Assembly (NCBI GenBank): GCA_047610385.1
Contig: JBLGAC010000017.1
Location: 10,735 to 74,734 of the forward strand
Direction: 5' to 3'
Source: JBOCEF01 sp047610385
Lineage (GTDB): Bacteria; Pseudomonadota; Alphaproteobacteria; Rhodobacterales; Rhodobacteraceae
Length of the DNA stretch: 64,000 nucleotides
Shown piece by piece: positions 45,520 to 54,038 of this stretch. The notes beneath the pieces were generated by a model. It ran no database searches. It had not been told where the DNA came from and worked only from the letters and a program-made list of their open reading frames with translations. Position numbers and translations under genes: made by a program. Numbering within the stretch: position 1 is the stretch's first letter; each line of letters opens with the position of its first letter.

Positions 45520-45914
45520 ACATCGGCGATGTGGCAAAGGCCTCAGGCCTGCCCTCGAAAACCATCCGGTATTATGAAGACATCGGCCTGATCGCCCCTC
45601 ATCGCGGCGACAACGGCTATCGTGATTTCTCGGACAAGGACCTGCACATCCTTGCGTTCATCGCGCGCGCGCGGGGGCTGGGGTTCGCGATCAACGACGT
45701 GCGCGCGCTGCTGTCTCTTTGGCATGACCGCGCGCGCGCCAGCGCCGACGTGAAACGGGTGGCTGAGGAACATCTGGCCACCATCGACGCCAAAATGCGC
45801 GAACTGACGCAGATGCGCGGCACGCTGGCCGGGCTGGTCGCCAGCTGTCACGGCGACGGGCGCCATGATTGCCCGATCCTCGAAGGGCTGTCCGGCACCG
45901 CCGCCGGGACCTAA
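45516..45914 (+). CDS. cueR: MerR-family copper-responsive activator
   Basis: 132 residues: an N-terminal MerR helix-turn-helix (MNIGDVAKASGLPSKTIRYY EDIGL), a dimerisation helix, and the metal loop CHGDGRHDC near the C-terminus. The C-x7-C spacing is that of CueR/HmrR Cu(I)/Ag(I) sensors. It is coupled to copA by a 4-base overlap and should bind the dyad at 43050-43068, under-twisting the 19-bp spacer when copper is bound. ATG 45516 is chosen for that overlap; a longer frame from 45390 lies inside copA. Confidence 0.93.
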   Translation: MNIGDVAKASGLPSKTIRYYEDIGLIAPHRGDNGYRDFSDKDLHILAFIARARGLGFAINDVRALLSLWHDRARASADVKRVAEEHLATIDAKMRELTQMRGTLAGLVASCHGDGRHDCPILEGLSGTAAGT

Positions 45915-45951
45915 CCCCGCCCCCGCCACACGCGGCGAGGAGGGGGGCGCA

Positions 45952-45978
45952 GGGGGAGGGCGCTCTAGGCCCTCCCCC
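45952..45978 (+). terminator. Hairpin after cueR
   Basis: GGGGGAGGGC and GCCCTCCCCC form a 10-bp stem with a 7-base loop, 37 bp past the cueR stop. No T-run follows, so termination would be factor-assisted or weak. A 17-bp direct duplication (45969-46002) begins in the right arm. Confidence 0.55.
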
Positions 45979-46094
45979 GCCTTGGGCCCTCCCCCGCCTT
46001 GGGCGCGCCAAACACACCCCTTGGCTTGCGCACCGTGCTTGTGCAGGAAGGGGGTCCGATCCCCCCGCCACATCCGCCTCCAAGGAGCCATCCC

Positions 46095-46442
46095 ATGTCC
46101 GACATCAAACGCCTGCACACCGGCCCGCGCATGAGCCAGGCCGTGATCCACGGCAACACCGTCTATTTCGCCGGTCAGGTCGGCGAGGCAGGCGCCTCGG
46201 TCGCGCGTCAGACCGAAACTGCGCTCGCCTCGCTCGACGCCCTGTTGGCTGAGGCCGGGACCGACAAGACCCGCCTGCTGCAGGTCACCATCTGGCTGGC
46301 GGACATGGCCGATTTTGCCGAAATGAACAGTGTCTGGGACGCTTGGGTTCCCGCTGGTGCCACGCCCGGCCGTGCCTGCGGCGAGGCCAAGCTGGCCGCG
46401 CCAGCTTACACCGTCGAAGTCATCGCGATCGCCGCGCTCTGA
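46095..46442 (+). CDS. RidA-family protein (YjgF/YER057c/UK114)
   Basis: 115 residues with an AAGGAG seven bases before ATG 46095. Family signs are a VIHGNTVYFAGQVG strand, repeated amphipathic helix RQTETALASLDALLAEAG, the TIWLADMADFAEMNSVWDAW stretch and the C-terminal RACGEAKLAAPAYTVEVIAI, where the conserved Arg precedes a Glu-containing loop. RidA members hydrolyse reactive enamines/imines from pyridoxal enzymes, and sister subgroups have other deaminase roles. The subgroup is not certain from the sequence. It is a single gene between two hairpins. Confidence 0.85.
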   Translation: MSDIKRLHTGPRMSQAVIHGNTVYFAGQVGEAGASVARQTETALASLDALLAEAGTDKTRLLQVTIWLADMADFAEMNSVWDAWVPAGATPGRACGEAKLAAPAYTVEVIAIAAL

Positions 46443-46465
46443 GCGTATCTGTCGCGCAGAACTTG

Positions 46466-46498
46466 GCATAACGCCCGGCCCCTAGCCGGGCGTTATGC
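46466..46498. terminator. Perfect 14-bp inverted repeat
   Basis: GCATAACGCCCGGC, a 5-base loop (CCCTA), then its exact complement. It lies 24 bp after the RidA gene and faces the convergent DUF2244 gene, so a bidirectional terminator is likely although T-runs are absent. Confidence 0.65.
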
Positions 46499-46696
46499 AC
46501 CACAAAATCAGACCGGGCCCCGATGAACCTGCGCCATGGATGGTCGAAGGGGCCGAGGTCAGCGAAAACCTGCCCGATGGGCGCCGCCACCGCACGCCCC
46601 CCGTCCCTTGATGCAGTGGCCGTCCGACCAGGAGCTGGCACAGCGCGCGCGCAGGCACCGCGGGAACAGGCGGAAGCATCAGGCCCCCGCAGCTGT
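46499..46696. other. Short spacer without recognisable gene
   Basis: Open frames exist on both strands, as expected at this GC, but none shows a ribosome site or family motif. A forward piece reads QWPSDQELAQRARRHRGNRR, which could be debris of a small gene. I cannot support a call. Confidence 0.3.
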
Positions 46697-47245
46697 TCAG
46701 ACGTCAGGCCGCCAAGGCGCCGCCTCAGGCGTTGCGCGCACGCGGGCCAACGCATCGTTCAATTGCGTGAACAGCGCCTCGCGTTCTTCGGGCACAAGGA
46801 ACGCGCCCAGCTCTATCAGGCGTCCGGCACCGCGTAGGGTCAGGTAATTCTCAGGCCGGGCGTTTGGGTGCATGGTCAGATCAACCCAATAGGGGTTGGC
46901 CTGCCAGCGCAGCATGGCACCCGTGGGTTCGCGCCGCTCCACACAAATCATGTCAGGCCACAGGCGCAGGTGTTCCTCCAGCCGGCCATCGCGATAGTTG
47001 CGCTTGATCAGCAGATAAAGCAGCCCCCACGCCCCAACCAGGAACGGCAGCAGCGCCCACATGACGCGGGTGCCCATCAGCGGCAGAACCGGCAAGGCCA
47101 GCGCGATGCCCGCGATGGTCATCACGATGCGAAAGCCCTTTCGGGGCAGGGACCTGTGCGGCCACAACCGGACCTCATAGGACGGAGTATCCGAACGAGA
47201 AACGGCCGGGGAGTTATCCCCGGCCGTGGTTTTGTCATCGCTCAT
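46697..47245 (-). CDS. DUF2244 inner-membrane protein
   Basis: 182 residues. A ~35-residue hydrophilic start (SDTPSYEVRLWPHRSLPRKG) precedes two closely spaced membrane helices (~40-85: FRIVMTIAGIALALPVLPL; VMWALLPFLVGAWGLLYLL). A cytoplasmic beta-rich part follows (EEHLRLWPDMICVERREP, WQANPYWVDLTMHP, GRLIELGAFLVPEERE). This is the DUF2244 pattern, common beside ctaD in Rhodobacterales. The function is unknown. It lies 22 bp downstream of ctaD on the same strand and is probably co-transcribed, which suggests a link to the oxidase or membrane but does not prove it. Confidence 0.85.
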   Translation of the reverse strand: MSDDKTTAGDNSPAVSRSDTPSYEVRLWPHRSLPRKGFRIVMTIAGIALALPVLPLMGTRVMWALLPFLVGAWGLLYLLIKRNYRDGRLEEHLRLWPDMICVERREPTGAMLRWQANPYWVDLTMHPNARPENYLTLRGAGRLIELGAFLVPEEREALFTQLNDALARVRATPEAAPWRPDV

Positions 47246-47266
47246 GATGCGATCACCCTTGCGCGT

Positions 47267-48910
47267 TCAGTGTGCCGGCTTGTCCCACATCTCACGCGTT
47301 GGCAGCTGCTCAAACGTGTGCTCGGGCGGCGGGTTGGACAGGGTCCATTCCAGCGTGTCGGCATGGGGGCCCCAGTAGGCGGGCTCCGTAAGCTTCGCGC
47401 CCTTCGTCACTGTGACGTACATGATGTAGAAGAACAGCAGGAACGAGGCACCCGAAAGGAACGCACCGTAAGAGCTGATTTCGTTCCACAGCGAGAACGC
47501 CTCAGGGTAGTCGATGTAGCGACGCGGCATGCCCTGACGACCCAGGAAGTGCTGCGGGAAGAAGGTGATGTTCGCGCCGATGAACATCATCCAGAAGTGG
47601 ATTTTGCCCAGCGTTTCGGGATACTGGCGGCCAGACATCTTGCCGATCCAGTAGTACATGCCCGAGAAGATGCAGAACACCGCACCCAGCGACATCACGT
47701 AGTGGAAGTGCGCCACCACATAGTAGGTGTCGTGATACGCCCGATCCACGCCAGCCTGGGCCAGGATCACACCAGTGACGCCGCCCACGGTGAACAGGAA
47801 CAGAAAGCCCATTGCAAACAGCATCGGGGTTTTGAAGCTGATCGAGCCGCCCCACATCGTCGCGATCCATGAGAAGATCTTGATGCCCGTGGGCACCGCG
47901 ATCACCATGGTCGCCAGCATGAAGTACTGCTGCTGCGTGGCCGACAGGCCAACCGTGTACATGTGGTGTGCCCACACGACAAAGCCGAGCGCGCCAATCG
48001 CGATCATCGCGTAGACCATCCCGAGATAACCGAAGATCGGCTTTTTCGAGAAGGTCGAGATCACGTGGCTGACGATGCCGAAGCCCGGAACGATGATCAT
48101 GTAGACTTCGGGATGGCCGAAGAACCACAGAAGATGCTGGTACAGCACCGGATCGCCGCCAGCCGCGGGGTCAAAGAACCCGGTGCCGAAGTTACGGTCA
48201 GTCAGCAGCATGGTGATGGCGCCAGCCAGAACGGGCAGCGACAGCAGGATCAGGAAAGCGGTGATGAAGATCGACCACGCAAACAGCGGCGTCTTGTGCA
48301 GGGTCATGCCCGGCGCGCGCATGTTCAGGAACGTGGTGATCATGTTGATCGCGCCCAGAATCGACGAGGCGCCCGACACGTGAATCGCGAAGATCGCAAG
48401 ATCCATGGAATACCCAGGCTCAGACGTTGATAGCGGCGCATAAAGCACCCAACCGACGCCAGATCCAAGTTGCCCATCGCCGCCCGGCGACACCAGTGAC
48501 AGCGTCGCGAGAGTGCAACCAGCAACATACATCCAGAAGCTGAGGTTGTTCATGCGCGGGAACGCCATATCTGGCGCACCGATCATCAACGGCATGAAGT
48601 AGTTGCCGAAACCGCCGAACATCGCCGGGATCACGACGAAGAACATCATGAGGATGCCGTGCCCAGTGATCAGCACGTTCCACAGATGGCCGTTGGGGGT
48701 GATGCCGTCTTCCATGAGCATGTATTGGACGCCGGGCTCCATGAGCTCGAGACGCATGTACATGGTGAAGGCGATCGAGATGAAGCCCATCAACGCCGAG
48801 ACGATGAGGTACAGAATCCCGATGTCTTTGTGGTTCGTCGAGAGGAACCAGCGCGTGAAGAACCCCGGCCGGGGGTGGTCTTCGTGCGCGTGAAGCGCTG
48901 CGTCGGCCAT
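47267..48910 (-). CDS. ctaD: aa3-type cytochrome c oxidase subunit I
   Basis: 547 residues from ATG 48910, preceded by AGGAG at seven bases; the longer frame to 49159 is non-coding leader. Twelve membrane helices are expected. Haem a ligand histidine lies in TGHGILMMFF, the CuB/crosslink site in WFFGHPEVYMIIVPGFG (His...Tyr), the CuB pair in HHMYTVG, and the haem a3/a histidines in AHFHYVMSLGAVF. The K-channel and D-channel stretches look normal. It catalyses the reduction of O2 to water with proton pumping in the inner membrane. Other subunits (ctaC, ctaE) are outside the window. Confidence 0.97.
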   Translation of the reverse strand: MADAALHAHEDHPRPGFFTRWFLSTNHKDIGILYLIVSALMGFISIAFTMYMRLELMEPGVQYMLMEDGITPNGHLWNVLITGHGILMMFFVVIPAMFGGFGNYFMPLMIGAPDMAFPRMNNLSFWMYVAGCTLATLSLVSPGGDGQLGSGVGWVLYAPLSTSEPGYSMDLAIFAIHVSGASSILGAINMITTFLNMRAPGMTLHKTPLFAWSIFITAFLILLSLPVLAGAITMLLTDRNFGTGFFDPAAGGDPVLYQHLLWFFGHPEVYMIIVPGFGIVSHVISTFSKKPIFGYLGMVYAMIAIGALGFVVWAHHMYTVGLSATQQQYFMLATMVIAVPTGIKIFSWIATMWGGSISFKTPMLFAMGFLFLFTVGGVTGVILAQAGVDRAYHDTYYVVAHFHYVMSLGAVFCIFSGMYYWIGKMSGRQYPETLGKIHFWMMFIGANITFFPQHFLGRQGMPRRYIDYPEAFSLWNEISSYGAFLSGASFLLFFYIMYVTVTKGAKLTEPAYWGPHADTLEWTLSNPPPEHTFEQLPTREMWDKPAH

Positions 48911-49185
48911 ATGTGAACTCCTGCCGCGTTGTTCTAGGCTGCCGAACCCCCGGCGGGGGCCGACCCATATCGAGCGTGTGCCTACACGAAGGCGCCGCCC
49001 TGAAACAATGGCTTCGAAGGTCGCAGCGCGGGCGCGCGGCATATGGGCCGCACCCCGGGCGGCTTCAACCCCCGGCACCGACCGCAAGCGCGGTCTTCGT
49101 GTTAGCGCAAAGATATCCCTATCCATCGCCATGACCACGCGACAAATGCACATTTTCAATCGGTGGAACGTGGCGCCAAAGCCGA

Positions 49186-49860
49186 TCAGCCCCGGCGCGC
49201 CAGTGGGCCATCGGGGCCGAACACATCCTGAAAGGCGGCGCGCAGGGCCAGATCAAGGTCTTCCATAGACGGGGTCAGGCCCAGATCCCACAGGCTGGTG
49301 ACGCCGTGCTCAGCGATGCCGCAGGGGATGATTCCGTCAAAATGGCTCAGGTCCGGGTCCAGATTGATCGAAACGCCGTGAAAGCTGACCCAGCGGCGCA
49401 GACGCAGGCCGATGGCGGCGATCTTGTCCTCTGGCACGGCACCGGTCGCGGTCAGGGGCTTGTCGGGGCGCATGACCCAGACGCCGACGCGGCCGGTCCG
49501 GCGCTCAGCAATCACGTTAAAGGCGGCGAGGGTGCGGATCACCCATTCCTCCAGCCCCCAGACGAATCGGCGCAGGTCCTGCCCGCGCGCGCCAACATCA
49601 AGCATCGCATACGCCACCCGCTGCCCCGGCCCGTGATAGGTGTATTCGCCGCCGCGCCTGGCCTGGAACACCTCGAATCGGTTGGGCTCAAGCAGATCCG
49701 CGGGTTTGGCGGAGGTGCCGGCGGTGTAAAGCGGCGGGTGCTCCAGCAGCCAGACCAGTTCTTCCGCGCCGTCCTTGCGGATGGCGTCGGCGCGGGCCTC
49801 CATGAAGGCGAGCGCGTGGGGATAGGGGGTCAGCCCCTCAGAAATAAGCCATTCGGTCAT
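49186..49860 (-). CDS. lipB: Octanoyl-[acyl-carrier-protein] transferase
   Basis: 224 residues from ATG 49860; the extension to 49896 lacks a ribosome site. LipB moves the octanoyl group from ACP to lipoyl domains of 2-oxo acid dehydrogenases and GcvH. Signature RRGGEYTYHGPGQRVAY, catalytic Lys in EDKIAAIGLRLRRWVSFHG, and catalytic Cys in IIPCGIAEHGVTSL are all present. The protein has normal length. It lies upstream of ctaD on the same strand with ~275 bp between, so it is probably a separate transcript. That gap (48911-49185) has no gene and should hold the ctaD promoter. Confidence 0.95.
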   Translation of the reverse strand: MTEWLISEGLTPYPHALAFMEARADAIRKDGAEELVWLLEHPPLYTAGTSAKPADLLEPNRFEVFQARRGGEYTYHGPGQRVAYAMLDVGARGQDLRRFVWGLEEWVIRTLAAFNVIAERRTGRVGVWVMRPDKPLTATGAVPEDKIAAIGLRLRRWVSFHGVSINLDPDLSHFDGIIPCGIAEHGVTSLWDLGLTPSMEDLDLALRAAFQDVFGPDGPLARRG

Positions 49861-50091
49861 GGCAAACAAATAGGCCCGCGCGCGCCGATCTGGCAAGCGG
49901 TGCGCGGATCAGGCCTGCCCCTGTCCGCTTGGCGGGGGCGCCGCGCGACCAATGATCTGCCCGGTTGCGGGCGGGGCGCCCGCGCGGCGACAGGACCGGG
50001 GGTTCGGGATATTTTCACATGGGCGCATTTTTCCGCCCATCGCCTATTGGCAACCTGATCGAGCGCTGCTAAATCCCGGCTCGCTGATGAC

Positions 50092-50178
50092 GCGGTCGTG
50101 GCGGAATTGGTAGACGCGCAGCGTTGAGGTCGCTGTGGGGTAACACCCGTGGAAGTTCGAGTCTTCTCGACCGCACCA
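50092..50178 (+). tRNA. tRNA-Leu (anticodon GAG)
   Basis: 87 nt including encoded CCA. The acceptor stem GCGGTCG pairs with CGACCGC, the D-arm carries GGAATTGGTAGAC, and the anticodon loop is TTGAGGT in a GCG/CGC-type stem. A long variable arm (TGTGGGG..CCCGTG region) is typical of leucine tRNAs, and the T-loop is GTTCGAGTC. Confidence 0.93.
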
Positions 50179-50210
50179 TCAGCTTTATCGCCCGAACGGG
50201 CGACAAGGCA

Positions 50211-50240
50211 GCGCCCGCAAGCAGAAATGCTTGCGGGCGC
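50211..50240. terminator. Perfect 13-bp hairpin between tRNA-Leu and the GT-C gene
   Basis: GCGCCCGCAAGCA, loop GAAA, then the exact complement. It lies 32 bp after the tRNA and 35 bp past the end of the convergent membrane-protein gene, so it can serve both. There is no T-run forward beyond TTCGTTTC. Confidence 0.7.
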
Positions 50241-50275
50241 GCTTCGTTTCAGACCCTTTGCATGTTTTGCCGCGA

Positions 50276-52039
50276 TCAGCCTTCTGCGGGGGGCGGGATG
50301 TCTGGTTCAGGGCCCATCTTCGGCTCAAGCCTCGTGCCGCTCGACACCCCGAGGGCGCGCAGGCCGTCTTCGACGCCGGTGGCGATGCGCCCCTCGGCAA
50401 TCGGGGCCTTCAGCACCTGCGCGGTTTGGCGATCAAGCATCAGCAGCCGCGGCCGATTGCGCAGAAACGGATCATTGCGCACCAGATCGCGGCCGAACCA
50501 CAGCGCCTCAGTGTCAATCGCGACCGTATCCGCATCAAGGGACTGCAGCCAAAGCTGCGCGCGGGCGCGTGGGGCCATCTTGGCCTCTACCTGCGCCAGC
50601 CGCCACGGGACCAGAAGCACCGCCGAGACCGCGATCAACAGCATGCCAAACCGCATGAGCCGCCGGGGATCCACCGCACGAGGCGGGGCAGCACAGGCCG
50701 CCGCGGCCACCACAGCCATCGCGCCCAGCCAAGGGTGCAGATAGCGATAGCCCCAACCATGCATCTGATCGGGCATGAACAGCCAACGAAACGCGACCGA
50801 AAGCGCCACGCTGACCACGCAAAGCTTTTCAGCGGTGCCGAGGCGGCGCCAACTGACTGCCCCCATGCAGAACAGGATCAGCAACGCCGGCGACAGCCAC
50901 AGCGCGAATCGCGCCATGGCGACGGCAAAGACTGGCCCATGGGGCAAGGGCGGCGCAGTCACCGGCGCCGGGCCGATGCCGGGCGACCACCCCTGCAGAT
51001 ACCGGTATTGCCACGGGTCCCGCGGCAGCGCCGACCAATCGCCGCTTTGCAGCGCGACGGCCAGTTCGGGCCACATCATCCACATGACCATCGCGGTCCC
51101 ATAGACCACGCCGTAGACCAACGCCCATCCCCGCCCCGGAAATGCGCCCAGCAGCAGCGCCAGCCCGAAAGGTGCGGCGAACATGGAATGCACATGCACC
51201 TGATGCAGGCCCAGCGCCAACACCCCAATCGCCATCGCCGCCAGATGCCCCCGTGCGCGCCCGCGCAAAAAGCACGCAAGCCAACACATATTGAGCGCCA
51301 GATGCGCGGGGAACGAGAACCCTGACCCCGACATGGCGATGAATTGCGGCGACGCGGCCAGCGCCCCGGCGCCGATCAACGCCGCAATCGGATGGTCAGG
51401 GCGCAGGCGCCGGATCACGCGATACGTCGCCAGCGCCGCCAACGCGGCCAGCGCGGGGTTCAGGACGGACGCGGATCCCAGCAGCTCCGCCCCCGCCAGC
51501 ATCGCGGCATAGACCGGGCGGTAATGAGAGCCCCACAGCCCATGGACCGTATCCACAAACACAAACACAAACACCGGCTGCAACGCCTGCGCAAAGGGCA
51601 GGTCGGCGGCGGAGATCGGCGCGAGGATCTGCCCCTCAAGGAAAATCCGGGCCTGGAACACAGGGATGAATTCATCCCCCGCCAGATTGAAATTATGATG
51701 GGCGATGACTTTCGCAGCCAGCGCCGCGGCGAAGGCCGCCGTCGCCAGCAGCAGGGGCGTCGCCCGGCGCGCAGCAATCACCGACGGATCCCAGATCGGC
51801 CGCCCCGCGACCATCCAGCAGATCAGCGCCAGCGCGAGGGTCAGGAAAATCAGCGGCTGGTCCTGCACGACGAACAGCCTGACCATCGCTGCCCGCCCCA
51901 GATCAGGCGTCTGCACGACCCAGCCCGGCAGCAATCCCCAGACCACCTGAACCGCCACGAACAAGGCAACCGCCCATAACAGCGGTGCCACCGCGGCGAT
52001 TGCACTGCTTGGGCGGGTCTGAACGGGCGGTTGGGGCAT
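50276..52039 (-). CDS. Polytopic membrane protein, GT-C glycosyltransferase-like
   Basis: 587 residues with about eleven to thirteen hydrophobic helices. After two N-terminal helices and a third near 95-110 comes AGDEFIPVFQARIFLEGQIL, where the acidic pair in the first large periplasmic loop is placed as in GT-C enzymes (ArnT/PMT type) that take sugars from polyprenyl phosphates. A charged C-terminal tail (LDADTVAIDTEALWFGRDLV) follows the last helix and may be a periplasmic domain. No specific family name can be given, and substrate and acceptor are unknown. The start at 52039 has only a weak AGG upstream. It is a single gene; a terminator of the upstream ettA separates them. Confidence 0.6.
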   Translation of the reverse strand: MPQPPVQTRPSSAIAAVAPLLWAVALFVAVQVVWGLLPGWVVQTPDLGRAAMVRLFVVQDQPLIFLTLALALICWMVAGRPIWDPSVIAARRATPLLLATAAFAAALAAKVIAHHNFNLAGDEFIPVFQARIFLEGQILAPISAADLPFAQALQPVFVFVFVDTVHGLWGSHYRPVYAAMLAGAELLGSASVLNPALAALAALATYRVIRRLRPDHPIAALIGAGALAASPQFIAMSGSGFSFPAHLALNMCWLACFLRGRARGHLAAMAIGVLALGLHQVHVHSMFAAPFGLALLLGAFPGRGWALVYGVVYGTAMVMWMMWPELAVALQSGDWSALPRDPWQYRYLQGWSPGIGPAPVTAPPLPHGPVFAVAMARFALWLSPALLILFCMGAVSWRRLGTAEKLCVVSVALSVAFRWLFMPDQMHGWGYRYLHPWLGAMAVVAAAACAAPPRAVDPRRLMRFGMLLIAVSAVLLVPWRLAQVEAKMAPRARAQLWLQSLDADTVAIDTEALWFGRDLVRNDPFLRNRPRLLMLDRQTAQVLKAPIAEGRIATGVEDGLRALGVSSGTRLEPKMGPEPDIPPPAEG

Positions 52040-52153
52040 ACGCGGGCGGCCTTTTTTGGTCTTTCACGCGCGGACCGACCCTAGTGCCGCCGCGCAAAGA
52101 CAACAAACCGTGCGGCCGCCAAAGTCCAGAGATTGCCTTTGAAAAGCGGCACC

Positions 52154-52181
52154 AAAAAAAAGGGGCAGCCGAAGCCGCCCC
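52154..52181 (-). terminator. Rho-independent terminator of ettA
   Basis: On the minus strand GGGGCGGC-TTCG-GCTGCCCC is followed by eight T, 22 bp after the ettA stop. It is the clearest intrinsic terminator in the window. Confidence 0.93.
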
Positions 52182-52203
52182 GATCATCGCTATACCGCCA
52201 CAA

Positions 52204-53871
52204 TCACCGCGCGAACTTCTTATATTTCAACCGATGCGGGTTGACCGATTCCGGGCCGAGGCGGCGGATCTTGTCTTCCTCATACGCGGTGAAGTCGCCT
52301 TCGAACCATTCCACATGGCTGTCGCCTTCGAAGGCCAGCATGTGGGTGCAGATGCGGTCAAGAAACCAGCGGTCATGCGAGATCACCACCGCACAGCCCG
52401 CAAAGTTCAAGATCGCGTCTTCGAGCGCGCGCAGCGTTTCAACATCAAGATCGTTGGTCGGCTCATCGAGCAGCAGCACATTGCCGCCATCGCGCAGCAG
52501 TTTGGCCAGATGCACGCGGTTGCGTTCGCCGCCCGACAGCAGGCCGACCTTTTTCTGCTGGTCGCCGCCCTTGAAGTTAAAGGCCCCGCAATAGGCGCGC
52601 GACGCCATTTCAGCCTGACCCAGCTTGATGATGTCGAGGCCGTCGGAGACTTCCTCCCACACGTTCTTGTTGGGATCGAGCGCATCGCGCGACTGGTCCA
52701 CGAAGCTCAGCTTCACGGTGTCGCCGAATTCGACCGTGCCGCTGTCGGGCTCTTCCTGCCCGGTCAGCATGCGGAACAGCGTGGATTTACCCGCGCCGTT
52801 CGGGCCGATCACGCCAACGATGCCGCCGGGGGGCAGTGAGAAGCTCAGGTTCTCGATCAGCAGGTTGTCGCCGAACGCCTTGTTCAGGTTCGCGACCTCA
52901 ATGACCTTGTTGCCGAGGCGCGGACCATGCGGAATGATGATCTGGGCGCGGCCGATCTGTTCGCGCTCAGACGTGTTGACCAGATCTTCGTAAGCGCTGA
53001 GACGGGCCTTGGATTTCGCCTGACGGGCCTTGGGCGACTGGCGCACCCATTCCAGTTCGCGCGAAATCGTCTTCTGACGCGATTTGTCATCGCGCGACTC
53101 ATGCTCCAGCCGCTTGGCCTTCAGCTCCAGCCAGCGCGAATAGTTGCCTTCGTACGGGATGCCGCGACCGCGATCAATTTCCAGGATCCACGACGTGATG
53201 TCATCGAGGAAATAGCGGTCATGGGTCACGATCAGGATCGTGCCCTTATAGGCGATCAGGTGCTTTTGCAGCCAAGCGATGGTCTCAGCATCAAGGTGGT
53301 TCGTCGGCTCATCGAGCAGCAGCATGTCCGGCGCCTGCAGCAGCAGTTTGCACAGCGCGACGCGGCGTTTTTCACCGCCCGAAAGAGTGCTGACATCGGC
53401 GTCGTCGGGGGGGCAGCGCAGGGCCTCCATCGCGACGTCGACCTGGCTGTCGAGATCCCACAGGTTCTGGGCGTCGATCTTGTCCTGAATCTCGGTCATT
53501 TCCTCCATCAGCGCGTCGGAGTAATCCTCAGCGACCAGCATGGCGACTTCGTTGAACCGGGTCAGCAGCGCGGTTTTCTCGGCAACGCCGTCCATGACGT
53601 TTTCACGCACCGACCGCGTCTCGTCGAGATGCGGTTCCTGCGCCAGATAGCCGACAGTGGCCCCTTTGGCGGCCCATGCTTCGCCCTGATAATCCTTGTC
53701 CTGCCCCGCCATGATGCGCAGCAGCGTCGATTTGCCTGAGCCGTTGACGCCGACAACACCGATCTTGACGCCGGGCAGGAAGGACAGCTTGATGTTTTCA
53801 AAGCACTTCTTGCCGCCGGGATAGGTCTTGGACACGCCGTCCATGTGATAGACGTACTGGTAGGAGGCCAT
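52204..53871 (-). CDS. ettA: ABC-F ATPase, energy-dependent translational throttle
   Basis: 555 residues with two ABC cassettes and no membrane segments. Cassette 1: Walker A GVNGSGKSTLL, signature LSGGEKRRVALCKLLL, Walker B LLLDEPTNHLDAET. The arm follows, then the linker rich in Arg/Lys (KRLEHESRDDKSRQKTISRE). Cassette 2: GPNGAGKSTLFRML, LLSGGERNRVHLAKLL, LLLDEPTNDLDVETLRALED. EttA binds the ribosomal E site and gates entry into elongation according to ATP/ADP. Length and linker match EttA rather than Uup. It ends in an intrinsic terminator and is divergent from the secreted-protein gene. Confidence 0.95.
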   Translation of the reverse strand: MASYQYVYHMDGVSKTYPGGKKCFENIKLSFLPGVKIGVVGVNGSGKSTLLRIMAGQDKDYQGEAWAAKGATVGYLAQEPHLDETRSVRENVMDGVAEKTALLTRFNEVAMLVAEDYSDALMEEMTEIQDKIDAQNLWDLDSQVDVAMEALRCPPDDADVSTLSGGEKRRVALCKLLLQAPDMLLLDEPTNHLDAETIAWLQKHLIAYKGTILIVTHDRYFLDDITSWILEIDRGRGIPYEGNYSRWLELKAKRLEHESRDDKSRQKTISRELEWVRQSPKARQAKSKARLSAYEDLVNTSEREQIGRAQIIIPHGPRLGNKVIEVANLNKAFGDNLLIENLSFSLPPGGIVGVIGPNGAGKSTLFRMLTGQEEPDSGTVEFGDTVKLSFVDQSRDALDPNKNVWEEVSDGLDIIKLGQAEMASRAYCGAFNFKGGDQQKKVGLLSGGERNRVHLAKLLRDGGNVLLLDEPTNDLDVETLRALEDAILNFAGCAVVISHDRWFLDRICTHMLAFEGDSHVEWFEGDFTAYEEDKIRRLGPESVNPHRLKYKKFAR

Positions 53872-54038
53872 TTCGGGTCCTTCGGGCTGAAAATGCGTGG
53901 ATTTGGCCGTGATGTAGCGTGTCGCGGCCTCGGGCGCAATGCGGGGCCACGCAACCAGCGCAGGTGACGCGCTTGGCCCGAAGCCCTGCGTAGGTTAAAG
54001 ATAGCATTTGCTGCATTCGTGCCTCGGGGAGCTTTTTC

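Noticed and set aside
46868..47872. Plus-strand 334-codon frame across DUF2244 and ctaD
   Set aside because: It is antisense to two well-supported genes, with His/Arg-rich shadow composition.
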